A DNA stretch of 64,000 nucleotides from Gammaproteobacteria bacterium (GTDB taxonomy: Bacteria > Pseudomonadota > Gammaproteobacteria > Nevskiales > Nevskiaceae): assembly GCA_026398815.1 (NCBI GenBank), contig JAPLSA010000012.1, positions 54,871 to 118,870 of the forward strand, written 5' to 3'. Below, one piece after another: positions 36,924 through 45,009 of this stretch; positions within the stretch are counted from its first letter, which is position 1; each line of letters begins with the position of its first letter. The position numbers and the translations under genes were made by a program. The notes beneath the pieces were generated by a model, which had not been told where the DNA came from, made no database searches, and saw only the letters and a list, made by a program, of their open reading frames with translations.

Positions 36924-38519
36924 TCAGATCGGCGGCGGCTGCCAGCCACCGCTCTGCGCCTCGACGTAGGCAGCCACTGCCAGGCAAAGGTCCTCGCGCC
37001 ACGGCGCGGCGACGATCTGCACGCCGATCGGCAGCTTGCCGTCCGCCGAGGAACCGGCGCGGACCACCACCACCGGCCAGCCGGTGCAGTTGAAGACGCC
37101 GGTATACGGCCAGCCGCCGCCGGCCGAGGCGCCGCCCGGCGTGGCACCGCCGGGCACGTCGATCGGCTGCGCCGGCTTGCCGGAGACCGGGCAGACGAAC
37201 ACGTCGTAGCCCTTCATCCAGGCCAGAAGGCCAGACTTGCACTCGTCCTGCAGCTCCCAGGCCTCGACCATCTCGGCGGTGCTGAGCAGCTTCGGATCGG
37301 CCATCTGCGCCTTGCGCTGCGGCGAGATGTTCTCGGTGTGCCACTTCTCGGCCAGGCGCTTGTAGTACGCGTAGCCATCGCCGCTGGACAGCTTGCTGCG
37401 CGCACCCGCCAGCGTCTTCAGCAGCTCGGTCGGCGCATCCTCGGCCACCGATGCGGTGGCGCCGTTCAGCCAGGCGGCGACCTGGCGCACGACCTTCTTC
37501 GTGTCCTCGTCGGTGGCGCCCTGCCCGGTCGCGCCGTTGTCGACGCAGTAGGCGACGCGCAGCTTGTTCAGGCTCACCGTCGACGGATCGACCCAGGGCA
37601 CCGGCGCGCAGGAGGCATCGTGGAAATCCGGGCCGGAGATGATCGGCGTGATCAGGCCCAGGTCCTCGACTCTGCGGGTCATCGGGCCGAGCTGCTGCCA
37701 GAGATCGAAGATGCCGCCGTAGTCGACGATGTGGCCGGTGCGCGGCACCCGCACCGAGGTCGGCTTGATGCCGGCGATGCCGTTGTTGTGCGCCGGGCCG
37801 CGGATCGAGCCGCCCCAGTCGGAGCCGATGTCGAAGTGCGCGCCGCCGGCCGCGACGATCGCCCCCGCGCCGCCCGAGCTGCCGGCCGTGCTGCGGGTCA
37901 GGTCATAGGGATTGTGCGAGGAGCCGTACAGCAGGTTCGAGGCGGCGCTGATGCCGCCGAGCCCGCCGAGCGTGAACTCCGGCGTGTTGGTCTTGCCGAG
38001 CAGGATCGCGCCCGCCTTGCGCACGCGGGCCACCACCGTGGCGTCCTTCTTCGGCACGAACTGCTGGCGGCCGTAGGTGGCGCCGGTGGTGATGACGCCT
38101 TCGGTGTCGAGCGAGTCCTTGATGGTCATCGGCACGCCGTGCAGCGGGCCCATCCAGTCGCCGCGCGCGGCGGCCTTGTCGGCGGCCTTCGCTTCGGCCA
38201 GCGCCCGCGCGTAGCTGTTCATCACCACGGCGTTGAGGCGGTCGTTGACGGCCAGCTGGCGATCGATGCAGGCCTGCACCGCTTCCACCGCCGACACCTT
38301 CTTGGCGCGGATCAGGCCGGCCAGCTTGGTCGCCGACATGTAGATCAGCTCGTCGCGGGTATCGCTGGAAGCGGCCGCCGCGCGCAGCGGCTGCACGGCG
38401 GCAACAGCGCCGGCGGCAGCGGCCGCCTGGGCCAGACCGAGAAAGGCGCGGCGGCTGCGCGGCTCCGGAAAGGCGTGATGGGCAACGGACGGCACGGCAG
38501 GGGTTTCGGGCGGGGACAT
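36924..38519 (-). CDS. Tat-exported amidase (type B2)
   Basis: This 531-residue paralogue of the amidase at 33542-35131 has the signal RSRRAFLGLAQAAAAAGAVA. Catalytic elements are MTIKDSLDTEG, GSSGGAGAIVAAGG and GSDWGGSIRGPAHN. It diverges from B1 mainly in the signal peptide and in the middle around residues 300-400. It starts 44 bp after the stop of type C1, the same spacing and order as C2-B1, which indicates that a C-B block was duplicated. A GAGAC box precedes the ATG. It is likely periplasmic; the substrate is unknown. Confidence 0.92.
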   Translation of the reverse strand: MSPPETPAVPSVAHHAFPEPRSRRAFLGLAQAAAAAGAVAAVQPLRAAAASSDTRDELIYMSATKLAGLIRAKKVSAVEAVQACIDRQLAVNDRLNAVVMNSYARALAEAKAADKAAARGDWMGPLHGVPMTIKDSLDTEGVITTGATYGRQQFVPKKDATVVARVRKAGAILLGKTNTPEFTLGGLGGISAASNLLYGSSHNPYDLTRSTAGSSGGAGAIVAAGGAHFDIGSDWGGSIRGPAHNNGIAGIKPTSVRVPRTGHIVDYGGIFDLWQQLGPMTRRVEDLGLITPIISGPDFHDASCAPVPWVDPSTVSLNKLRVAYCVDNGATGQGATDEDTKKVVRQVAAWLNGATASVAEDAPTELLKTLAGARSKLSSGDGYAYYKRLAEKWHTENISPQRKAQMADPKLLSTAEMVEAWELQDECKSGLLAWMKGYDVFVCPVSGKPAQPIDVPGGATPGGASAGGGWPYTGVFNCTGWPVVVVRAGSSADGKLPIGVQIVAAPWREDLCLAVAAYVEAQSGGWQPPPI

Positions 38520-38563
38520 GGCGGTCTCGGCGTCAGGATTCGGAGGCAAGCGGCGGGCGGCGG

Positions 38564-40099
38564 TCACAGGTTCGGGGCGATCCAGCCGCCGGTCTGCCGC
38601 TCGACATGGGCCATCGCCGCCAGCACCACGTCGTCGCGCCACGGCTGGCCGACGATCTGGATGCCGAGCGGCAGGCCGGGATCGAGCTTCGAGGTCCCGG
38701 CGCGTACCACGCCGGCCGGCCAGCCGGTGGTGTTGTACTGGCTGGTGTAGTTGCTGCCGCTGCGCGCGGCCTCGCCGCCGGGCTGCACGTAGTCGAGCGG
38801 AATCGGCGCCCGCTGGCTGGCCGGGCAGATGATCAGGTCATAGCTTTCCAGCCAGGCCAGCTGCTCGGCGCGGATGCCGTCGATGACTTCCGACAGCCGC
38901 GTGAACTCGCTGCTCGGCAGCACCTCGCCATCGAGCCGCAGGCCCGGCGAGGCCTGCTGGGTGCCGTGCTTCTTCAGCAGCCGGCGCATGAAGGCGCGGC
39001 CATCGGCGCCGTTGAAGGCCTGCCGTGCGGCGGCCAGTTCCTTCATCTTCGGCGGCTTGTCGGCCTTGACCTTGCAGCCGAGCTTCGAGAAATAGCCGAC
39101 ACACTGCTGCACCAGCGCCTGCACTTCGGCGGTCGGATCGACGATGCCGTTGCTGGTGTAGTAGGCGACGCGCAGGCGCTTCAGGTCGACCGCCGCCGGA
39201 TCGCCCCAGGGCACCGGCGCCATCGTCGCGTCGGCATCGTCCGGGCCGCACAGCAGCGGCATCAGCAGCGCCAGATCCTCGACCTTGCGGGCCAGCGGGC
39301 CGGTTTCCTGGAACGAGTCGAACGGCCCGCCGTAGCCGACGATGTGACCGGTGCGCGGCACCCGGCCCAGCGTCGGCTTCAGCCCGGCGATGCCGTTGGC
39401 GTAGGCCGGGCCGCGAATCGAGCCGCCGTAGTCGGAGCCGATGTCGAAGTAGGCGCCGCCGGCGGCGACGATGGCACCGGCGCCGCCGGAGCTGCCGCTC
39501 GGCTGGTAGTTCAGGTTGTAGGGATTGCGGGTCAGGCCGTAGACCAGGTTGATGGTGCCCTTGCCGCCGCCGCCGAGCGTGAACTCCGGCGTGTTGGTCT
39601 TGCCGAGCAGGATCGCCCCGGCCGCCCGCACCCGGGCCACCACGGTCGCATCCCGGCCGGGCACGAAGGCCTTGCGGCCCAGCGTGCCGCCGGTTGATAC
39701 CAGCCCGGCGGTATCGAAGGAATCCTTGACCGTGAACGGCACGCCGTGCAGCGGCCCGAGCGAGGTGCCGGCGGCGCGCAGCGCATCGGCGGCGGCGGCT
39801 TCGGCCAGCGCCCGCTCGCGGCATTCGGCGACCACCGCGTTCAACTTGCCGTTGACTGCGTCGATCCGCGCCAGGCAGGCCTTCACCGCATCCACCGAGC
39901 TGACCGTGCCACTGGCGATCAGCTTCGCCACCTCGGCCGTCGAGCGCGCCCACAGCGGGGTCGCGGCGGCAGGTGCGGCGGCCGCCGCCGGCCCGGCCAG
40001 CGGCGCCAGCGCCAGTGCCGCGCCGACCGTGGCGCTGCCTTCGAGAAAGCGGCGGCGATCAAGACGGGTGCCGGAAAGCCGTTCGGGTGCTGGAGTCAT
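38564..40099 (-). CDS. Tat-exported amidase (type C1)
   Basis: This 511-residue amidase-signature enzyme has the Tat signal LDRRRFLEGSATVGAALALA. Catalytic elements are FTVKDSFDTAG, GSSGGAGAIVAAGG and GSDYGGSIRGPAY. It is the paralogue of C2 at 35173-36735. ATG 40099 with AGGA upstream is chosen; a GTG one codon earlier is possible. It opens the leftward amidase unit and faces the divergent amidase A2 across a 185-bp gap with two oppositely oriented GTAGGGG motifs. Confidence 0.92.
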   Translation of the reverse strand: MTPAPERLSGTRLDRRRFLEGSATVGAALALAPLAGPAAAAAPAAATPLWARSTAEVAKLIASGTVSSVDAVKACLARIDAVNGKLNAVVAECRERALAEAAAADALRAAGTSLGPLHGVPFTVKDSFDTAGLVSTGGTLGRKAFVPGRDATVVARVRAAGAILLGKTNTPEFTLGGGGKGTINLVYGLTRNPYNLNYQPSGSSGGAGAIVAAGGAYFDIGSDYGGSIRGPAYANGIAGLKPTLGRVPRTGHIVGYGGPFDSFQETGPLARKVEDLALLMPLLCGPDDADATMAPVPWGDPAAVDLKRLRVAYYTSNGIVDPTAEVQALVQQCVGYFSKLGCKVKADKPPKMKELAAARQAFNGADGRAFMRRLLKKHGTQQASPGLRLDGEVLPSSEFTRLSEVIDGIRAEQLAWLESYDLIICPASQRAPIPLDYVQPGGEAARSGSNYTSQYNTTGWPAGVVRAGTSKLDPGLPLGIQIVGQPWRDDVVLAAMAHVERQTGGWIAPNL

Positions 40100-40159
40100 C
40101 ACGAGGGTCCTGGGTGCCGGAGGGAGTCGTCCTCCGTTCAGACGCGGACGCCGCCTGCT

Positions 40160-40167
40160 CCCCTACC
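40160..40167 (-). promoter_or_regulatory. GTAGGGG motif before amidase C1
   Basis: The minus-strand reading is CCAGGTAGGGGAGCAGG, about 61 bp before the ATG at 40099. It is paired with the opposite-facing site at 40201 in the divergent region. Confidence 0.5.
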
Positions 40168-40200
40168 TGGACACCGTTGCCCGCCGCCCGGGCTCCGCCG

Positions 40201-40209
40201 ACGTAGGGG
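40201..40209 (+). promoter_or_regulatory. GTAGGGG motif before amidase A2
   Basis: CCGACGTAGGGGCTGCGG lies about 76 bp before the ATG at 40285, facing away from the site at 40160. Spacing and orientation match the other amidase heads. Confidence 0.5.
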
Positions 40210-40284
40210 CTGCGGTCCCGCTGGCCGTCACCGGGCAGGTAGCCGGCAGCCGCCGGCCTGCGAGTCGTGCACCGGAGCCACGCC

Positions 40285-41892
40285 ATGTCATCCCGCCGTC
40301 GCCATCGTCCGCTGCTGATCGCCGTGACCGCCGCCGCATTTGCCATCGCGCCGGCGCGGGCGCTGCAGATCGAGGAAGCCAGCATCGCCGACATCCAGGC
40401 CGCCTACCGCGCCGGCTCGCTGAGCACGCGCCAGGTGGTCGAGATGTATCTGGCGCGGATCGCCGCCTACGACCAGCAGGGGCCGTATCTGAACTCGATC
40501 ATCAACCTCAATCCGAAAGCGCTGGAGGAAGCCGATCGCATCGACGCCGCGTTCAAGGCCGGCGGCAAGCCGCTGGGGCCGCTGCATGGCATTCCGGTGC
40601 TGGTCAAGGACGTCATCGACGCCGACGACATGCCGAACACCTCGGGCTTTCAGGGCTGGAAGAACTGGCTGCCGAAGCGCGATGCGACGCTGGTCGCCAA
40701 GATCAAGGCGGCCGGCGGCATCATCCTCGGCAAGGCCTCGACCTCCGAATTCACCAACGGCGGCGGCGACAACATCAACTCGGTGCTGCCGGGCTTCGCG
40801 CGCAATCCGTACAACACCGCGTTCGCCACCGGCGGCTCCTCCGGCGGCACCGGCGCGTCGATCGCGGCGAACTTCGCCACCGTCGGCATCGGCACCGACA
40901 CCGGCGGCAGCGTGCGGATGCCGGCTGCCCACAACGCGCTGGTCGGCCTGCGGCCAACCGTCGGTCTGGTGTCGCGCGACGGCATCCAGCCGAACAACAG
41001 CATTCGCGACACCGCCGGACCGATGGCGCGCACGGTCACCGATCTGGCCCTGCTGCTCGACGCCATCGCCGGCATCGATCCCAGCGACGCCGCCACCCTC
41101 CGCGCCAAGGGCCATATCGCCAAGACCTATACCGCAGTGCTTCAGCGCGACGCGCTGAAGGGTGCGCGCCTCGGCGTGCTGCGGCAGATCTTCACCGCCA
41201 AGAACACCGATCCGCGCATCCTCGCCAACTTCGAGAAAACCATCGCCGAGCTGAAAGCCGCCGGTGCCGTGATCGTCGATCCATTCGCGGTGCCGGAGAT
41301 CGAGACGCTGCCGCGCGCCCCGCAGACCTCGGCACGGCGCAAGGACGACATGAACCGCTATCTCGCCGCCCATCCGGGCATTCCGTATCCGTCGATGGAA
41401 GCGATCGCCGCCTCCAGGCTCGCCCATCCACTGCATCAGGCGCGGCTGGAGGCCGATGCCGCTGCCGGCCCGGTGGAGACCGATGCTGAAACCATCGCCG
41501 GCCTGAAGACCGAGGACGCCTATCGAGTCGCGTTCACCCAGGCGATGGACAGCGCCAGGATCGACGCCGTGGTGTTCCCGACCTGGGCGCAGCTGCCGGT
41601 GCCGAACGGCGACCGCAACACCCAGCGGATGACCGACGAGCCCGATCCCAAGGGCGGCGTCACCGGCCTCGGCAGCAGCCTGACCTTCGTCGGCAGCACC
41701 CTGCAGTGGCCGGCGTTGTCGGTGCCGAGCGGCTATCTCGGGCCGGGCCTGCCGGTCGGCCTGCAGATCCTCGGCCGCGCCTGGGACGACGCGAAGATCA
41801 TCGGCTACGCCTATGCCTACGAGCAGGCCACCCGCTATCGCCGGCCGGCGCCGAGCGTGCCGCCGCTGGGGCCGGTGCTGGCCGGCGACTGA
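40285..41892 (+). CDS. Exported amidase (type A2)
   Basis: This 535-residue amidase-signature enzyme has a Sec-type signal, HRPLLIAVTAAAFAIAPARA. Catalytic elements are VLVKDVIDADD (lysine), GGSSGGTGASIAAN and [15 protein letters not shown] (nucleophile). It is the nearest relative of type A1, sharing GGGDNINSVL and LGSSLTFVGS, but it lacks the lipocalin-like tail. The start at 40285 has CGGAG 7 bases upstream; a GTG six codons earlier is less likely. It is followed after 110 bp by amidase D1. Confidence 0.92.
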   Translation: MSSRRRHRPLLIAVTAAAFAIAPARALQIEEASIADIQAAYRAGSLSTRQVVEMYLARIAAYDQQGPYLNSIINLNPKALEEADRIDAAFKAGGKPLGPLHGIPVLVKDVIDADDMPNTSGFQGWKNWLPKRDATLVAKIKAAGGIILGKASTSEFTNGGGDNINSVLPGFARNPYNTAFATGGSSGGTGASIAANFATVGIGTDTGGSVRMPAAHNALVGLRPTVGLVSRDGIQPNNSIRDTAGPMARTVTDLALLLDAIAGIDPSDAATLRAKGHIAKTYTAVLQRDALKGARLGVLRQIFTAKNTDPRILANFEKTIAELKAAGAVIVDPFAVPEIETLPRAPQTSARRKDDMNRYLAAHPGIPYPSMEAIAASRLAHPLHQARLEADAAAGPVETDAETIAGLKTEDAYRVAFTQAMDSARIDAVVFPTWAQLPVPNGDRNTQRMTDEPDPKGGVTGLGSSLTFVGSTLQWPALSVPSGYLGPGLPVGLQILGRAWDDAKIIGYAYAYEQATRYRRPAPSVPPLGPVLAGD

Positions 41893-41915
41893 ACGCCACG
41901 TGGCCGCATCGGCAT

Positions 41916-41923
41916 GGTAGGGG
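41916..41923 (+). promoter_or_regulatory. GTAGGGG motif inside an inverted repeat before amidase D1
   Basis: GGTAGGGG lies about 80 bp before the ATG at 42003. It is enclosed by the 8-bp inverted repeat GCATCGGC (41906-41913) and GCCGATGC (41928-41935). It fits the other three amidase-head motifs. Confidence 0.5.
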
Positions 41924-42002
41924 CCGCGCCGATGCCGGCCGTCACAGGCACGAAGGGCTTGTCCCGGCCGCGACGCGGCCAGCCCGAAGCGAGGACTGCC
42001 GG

Positions 42003-43529
42003 ATGGCGCTGACCCGACGTGAATTCAATCTGTGGCTGGGCAGCGCGGCGGCCAGCGCCGCGCTGACACCCGGCCTGTCCGCCGTTGCCGCCGATGGCGA
42101 GGCGCTGACCGAGCTGAGCCTGACCGAAGTCGCCGCTGCCATCCGCAGCGGCAAGGCGACCTCGACGCAGGTCGTGCAGGCCTGCCTGGCGCGCATCGAG
42201 GTCTACGACCCGAAGCTCGATGCCTTCATCACCGTGATGAAGGACAAGGCGCTGGCCGCCGCCGCACAGCTCGATGCCGAGCAGAAGGCCGGCAAGCTGC
42301 GCGGCCCGCTGCACGGCGTGCCGATCGCGATCAAGGACAACATCGACACCGCCGGCACGCTGACCACCGGCGGCAGCGCGCTGTTCGAGGACCGGGTGCC
42401 GGAGGTCGATGCCCCGGTGGTCGCCAGCCTGGTCGCGGCCGGCGCGATCGTCATCGGCAAGACCAACCTGCAGGAATTCGCGATGGGCGGTGGCGAAACC
42501 TCGTACTACGGGCCGTCGCGCAATCCCTGGAACCTGGCCCACAACACCGGCGGTTCCTCGTCCGGCTCCGGCGCGGCGCTGGCCGCCCGGCTCAGCTATG
42601 GCGCGCTCGGCACCGATACCGGCGGCTCGGTGCGGATGCCGGCCTCGTACTGCGGCATCGTCGGCCTGAAGCCGACCTACGGCCTGGTGCCGATCCGCGG
42701 CATCCTGCCGCTGGTGCTGTCGCTGGATCACTGCGGGCCGATGGCGCGCAACGTGGCCGACTGCGCGCTGATGCTGAACAGCATGGCCGGCTACGACCGC
42801 CTCGACATCACCAGCCGCGAGCATCCGCGCGAGGACTACGTGGCCGCGCTGAAGCAGCCGGTGTCGGGCTTCCGCATCGGCCTGCCGCCAAGCTATTTCG
42901 ACGGCCTCGATCCGGAAGTGGCGGCGGCCGTCGGCGAGGCGGTGGCGGTACTGGCGCGGCTGACGCGCGGCACGGTCGACGCGAAGCTGCCGTCGGTGAC
43001 CTCGCGGCCCAACCTCGGCAGCCTCGGCGAGCTGCTCGCCTACCACGAGAACTACGTCAAGAACGCGGCGGCCAAGTACATGCTGCCGGAACGGCGGCGG
43101 CTGGAAGCAGCGCTGGCCAGCCCGCCGAAGGCCGCCGACTACATCCGCGCCAAGTGGGATCTGGAACTGCTGCGGCGGACCATCGACGATGCCTTCGCCG
43201 ACTACGACCTGGTGGTCTGCCCGACGCAGCGGATCGTCGCGCCGACGCTCGACGAGCTGATCACCCGCGCCCACAGCACCACGCCGATGAATCCGCTGGT
43301 CACCTCCAACTGCTCGCCGTTCAACATCTTCGGCCTGCCGTCGATCTCGCTGCCCTGCGGTTACTCGAAGAGCGGTCTGCCGATCGGCCTGATGATCTCC
43401 GGCCCGACCTTCGCCGACGGCAAGGTGCTGGCGCTGGCCCAGGCCTACGAGCAGGCCACGCAATGGCATCTGCGCAAGCCGCCGCTGAACCCGAAGACGC
43501 CGGTGCCCCCGGTGGTCAAGGGCGCATGA
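42003..43529 (+). CDS. Tat-exported amidase (type D1)
   Basis: This 508-residue amidase-signature enzyme has a likely Tat signal, [18 protein letters not shown]. Catalytic elements are [25 protein letters not shown] and [16 protein letters not shown]. The [12 protein letters not shown] line groups it with GatA-like aspartyl/glutamyl amidases in style, but the export signal and operon exclude a tRNA role. GAGGA stands 7 bases before the ATG. Its stop overlaps the start of the truncated amidase D2 (ATGA at 43526-43529). Confidence 0.92.
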   Translation: MALTRREFNLWLGSAAASAALTPGLSAVAADGEALTELSLTEVAAAIRSGKATSTQVVQACLARIEVYDPKLDAFITVMKDKALAAAAQLDAEQKAGKLRGPLHGVPIAIKDNIDTAGTLTTGGSALFEDRVPEVDAPVVASLVAAGAIVIGKTNLQEFAMGGGETSYYGPSRNPWNLAHNTGGSSSGSGAALAARLSYGALGTDTGGSVRMPASYCGIVGLKPTYGLVPIRGILPLVLSLDHCGPMARNVADCALMLNSMAGYDRLDITSREHPREDYVAALKQPVSGFRIGLPPSYFDGLDPEVAAAVGEAVAVLARLTRGTVDAKLPSVTSRPNLGSLGELLAYHENYVKNAAAKYMLPERRRLEAALASPPKAADYIRAKWDLELLRRTIDDAFADYDLVVCPTQRIVAPTLDELITRAHSTTPMNPLVTSNCSPFNIFGLPSISLPCGYSKSGLPIGLMISGPTFADGKVLALAQAYEQATQWHLRKPPLNPKTPVPPVVKGA

Positions 43530-44131
43530 GCAGCGCCGCGCAGGACGCGCTGGCAGCGCTGTCGATCGGCGAAGCCGGGGCCAGGCTGCGCAGCGGCGCG
43601 GTCAGCGCCCGGCAGCTGACCGAAGCCTGTCTGGCGCGGATCGCGATCTACGATCCCAAGCTCGACGCCTTCATCACGGTGATGAAGGATCAGGCGCTGG
43701 CGCAGGCCGACCAGTGCGACGCCGAGCGCAAGGCCGGCCGGCTGCGCGGCCCGCTGCACGGCATTCCGCTGGCGCTGAAGGACAACATCGACACCGCCGG
43801 CATCCGCACCACGGCGGCCAGCGCGCTGTGGGAAGACCGGGTGCCGGCCGAGGACGCGCCAGTCACCTCCCGGCTGGCTGCGGCCGGCGCGGTGATCATC
43901 GGCAAGACCAACCTGCACGAGTTCGCGATGGGCGCCGGCGAAGCCTCGTTCTGGGGGCCGTCGCGCAATCCCTGGAACCTGGCGCTCAATACCGGCGGCT
44001 CGTCATCGGGTTCGGGTGCGGCGGTCGCCGCCGACCTGTGCTTCGGCGCGCTCGGCACCGACACCGCCGGCTCGATCCGCCATCCGGCCGCCTACTGCGG
44101 CCTGGTCGGCCTGAAACCGACCTACGGCCTC
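43526..44131 (+). pseudogene. Truncated amidase (type D2), 3' part lost
   Basis: The frame matches amidase D1 for about 202 residues: [44 protein letters not shown] and GTDTAGSIRHPAAYCG. It then stops inside the GLKPTYGL motif where a structured element begins at 44132. Reading continues seven codons into the element to a TGA at 44150-44152. The C-terminal half, about 290 residues, is not found on the other side of the element; a response regulator gene on the opposite strand is there instead. It has no signal peptide. The lysine and both serines are present, but the substrate-binding half is gone, so activity is unlikely. Confidence 0.88.
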
Positions 44132-44398
44132 GGGCCTGTCATCAGTTACTGAGGTCGCTGCGGCGGAGGTCGTTTTTGCCCAGTGCAACGAACGAGGAGC
44201 AGCCAATGGTTGTTCCATTGGCGCGACGAGAGAGGCAGCAATGGGCAAAAACGGCCCCGCCCCGGAGGGTTGCGGCCAAAAAGCCGCCGGACTTCGTTGC
44301 GAACCTTGGCCATAGGATGGCTATGCCCTGCGGTTCACGCCTCGCCCGGCGGCTTTTTGACCTGCAACGCAGCGATCAAATTAATTGATGACAGGCCC
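44132..44398. mobile_element. 267-bp MITE-like element with 13-bp terminal inverted repeats
   Basis: The ends GGGCCTGTCATCA and TGATGACAGGCCC are perfect 13-bp inverted repeats, extending imperfectly to about 30 bp through GATCGCTGC. Inside are three nested inverted pairs: GTTTTTGCCCA/TGGGCAAAAAC (44172-44252), GCCAATGG/CCATTGGC (44202-44222) and AAAAAGCCGCCGG/CCGGCGGCTTTTT (44278-44358). No transposase frame exists. No direct repeat flanks it, which fits a deletion that removed one original border. The T5-ended stem may also terminate transcription. Confidence 0.75.
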
Positions 44399-45009
44399 TA
44401 GTCGGTCCAGCCGCGCCGCCAGGCGATCCGCGCCAGTTCGAAATCGCTGGCGGTGCCGAGCTTGGCCTTGATCTGGTAGTGCAGGTTGTGGACGGTCTTC
44501 ACGCTCACGTGCAGCGTGTCGGCGATGCGCGTCACCGGATGGCCGGCGAGCAGCTGGCGCAGGACCTCGAACTCCCTCGGCGTCAGCTCGTGCGCGGGAT
44601 CATCGCGATCGGCATGGCCGGCCAGATCCGGTGACAGCACCCGCCGGCCGCGATGGACATCGCGCACGGCAGCCACCAGCACCGCCGGCGCGCTGCGCTT
44701 GGTGACATAGCCGAGCGCCCCGGCCTTCAGCGCCTGCGCCACCCAGACGTCATCGCCGTGCATGCTGAACACCAGGCAGCGCACCCGCGGCTCGCGCGCC
44801 CGGAGCCGCTGGATTAGCTCGATGCCGCCGATGCCCGGCAACGACAGGTCGACGACGATGACGGCCGGCTGCCACTGCTTCCACAGCAGCAGGGCGTCCT
44901 CGGCGGTCGCCGCCTCGGCGACGACGCGAATGTCGTCCTGCAGCTCCAGCAGCCGGCGGTAGCCCTCGCGGACCACCGCGTGATCGTCGACCAGCAGCAC
45001 CTCGATCAT
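44398..45009 (-). CDS. NarL-type response regulator
   Basis: This 203-residue regulator has a receiver domain with VDDH at 7-10, phosphoacceptor D54 in VIVVDLSLPG and K104 in GYVTKRS. A LuxR-type helix-turn-helix at about 140-200 contains ELTPREFEVLRQLLAG and VSVKTVHNLHYQIKAKLG. The ATG at 45009 overlaps the stop of the NarX-like kinase (ATGA). The last base of its stop codon is the first base next to the MITE-like element, so the gene ends exactly at that border. Being next to the amidase array, it is a candidate regulator of the GTAGGGG sites, which is inference. Confidence 0.92.
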   Translation of the reverse strand: MIEVLLVDDHAVVREGYRRLLELQDDIRVVAEAATAEDALLLWKQWQPAVIVVDLSLPGIGGIELIQRLRAREPRVRCLVFSMHGDDVWVAQALKAGALGYVTKRSAPAVLVAAVRDVHRGRRVLSPDLAGHADRDDPAHELTPREFEVLRQLLAGHPVTRIADTLHVSVKTVHNLHYQIKAKLGTASDFELARIAWRRGWTD

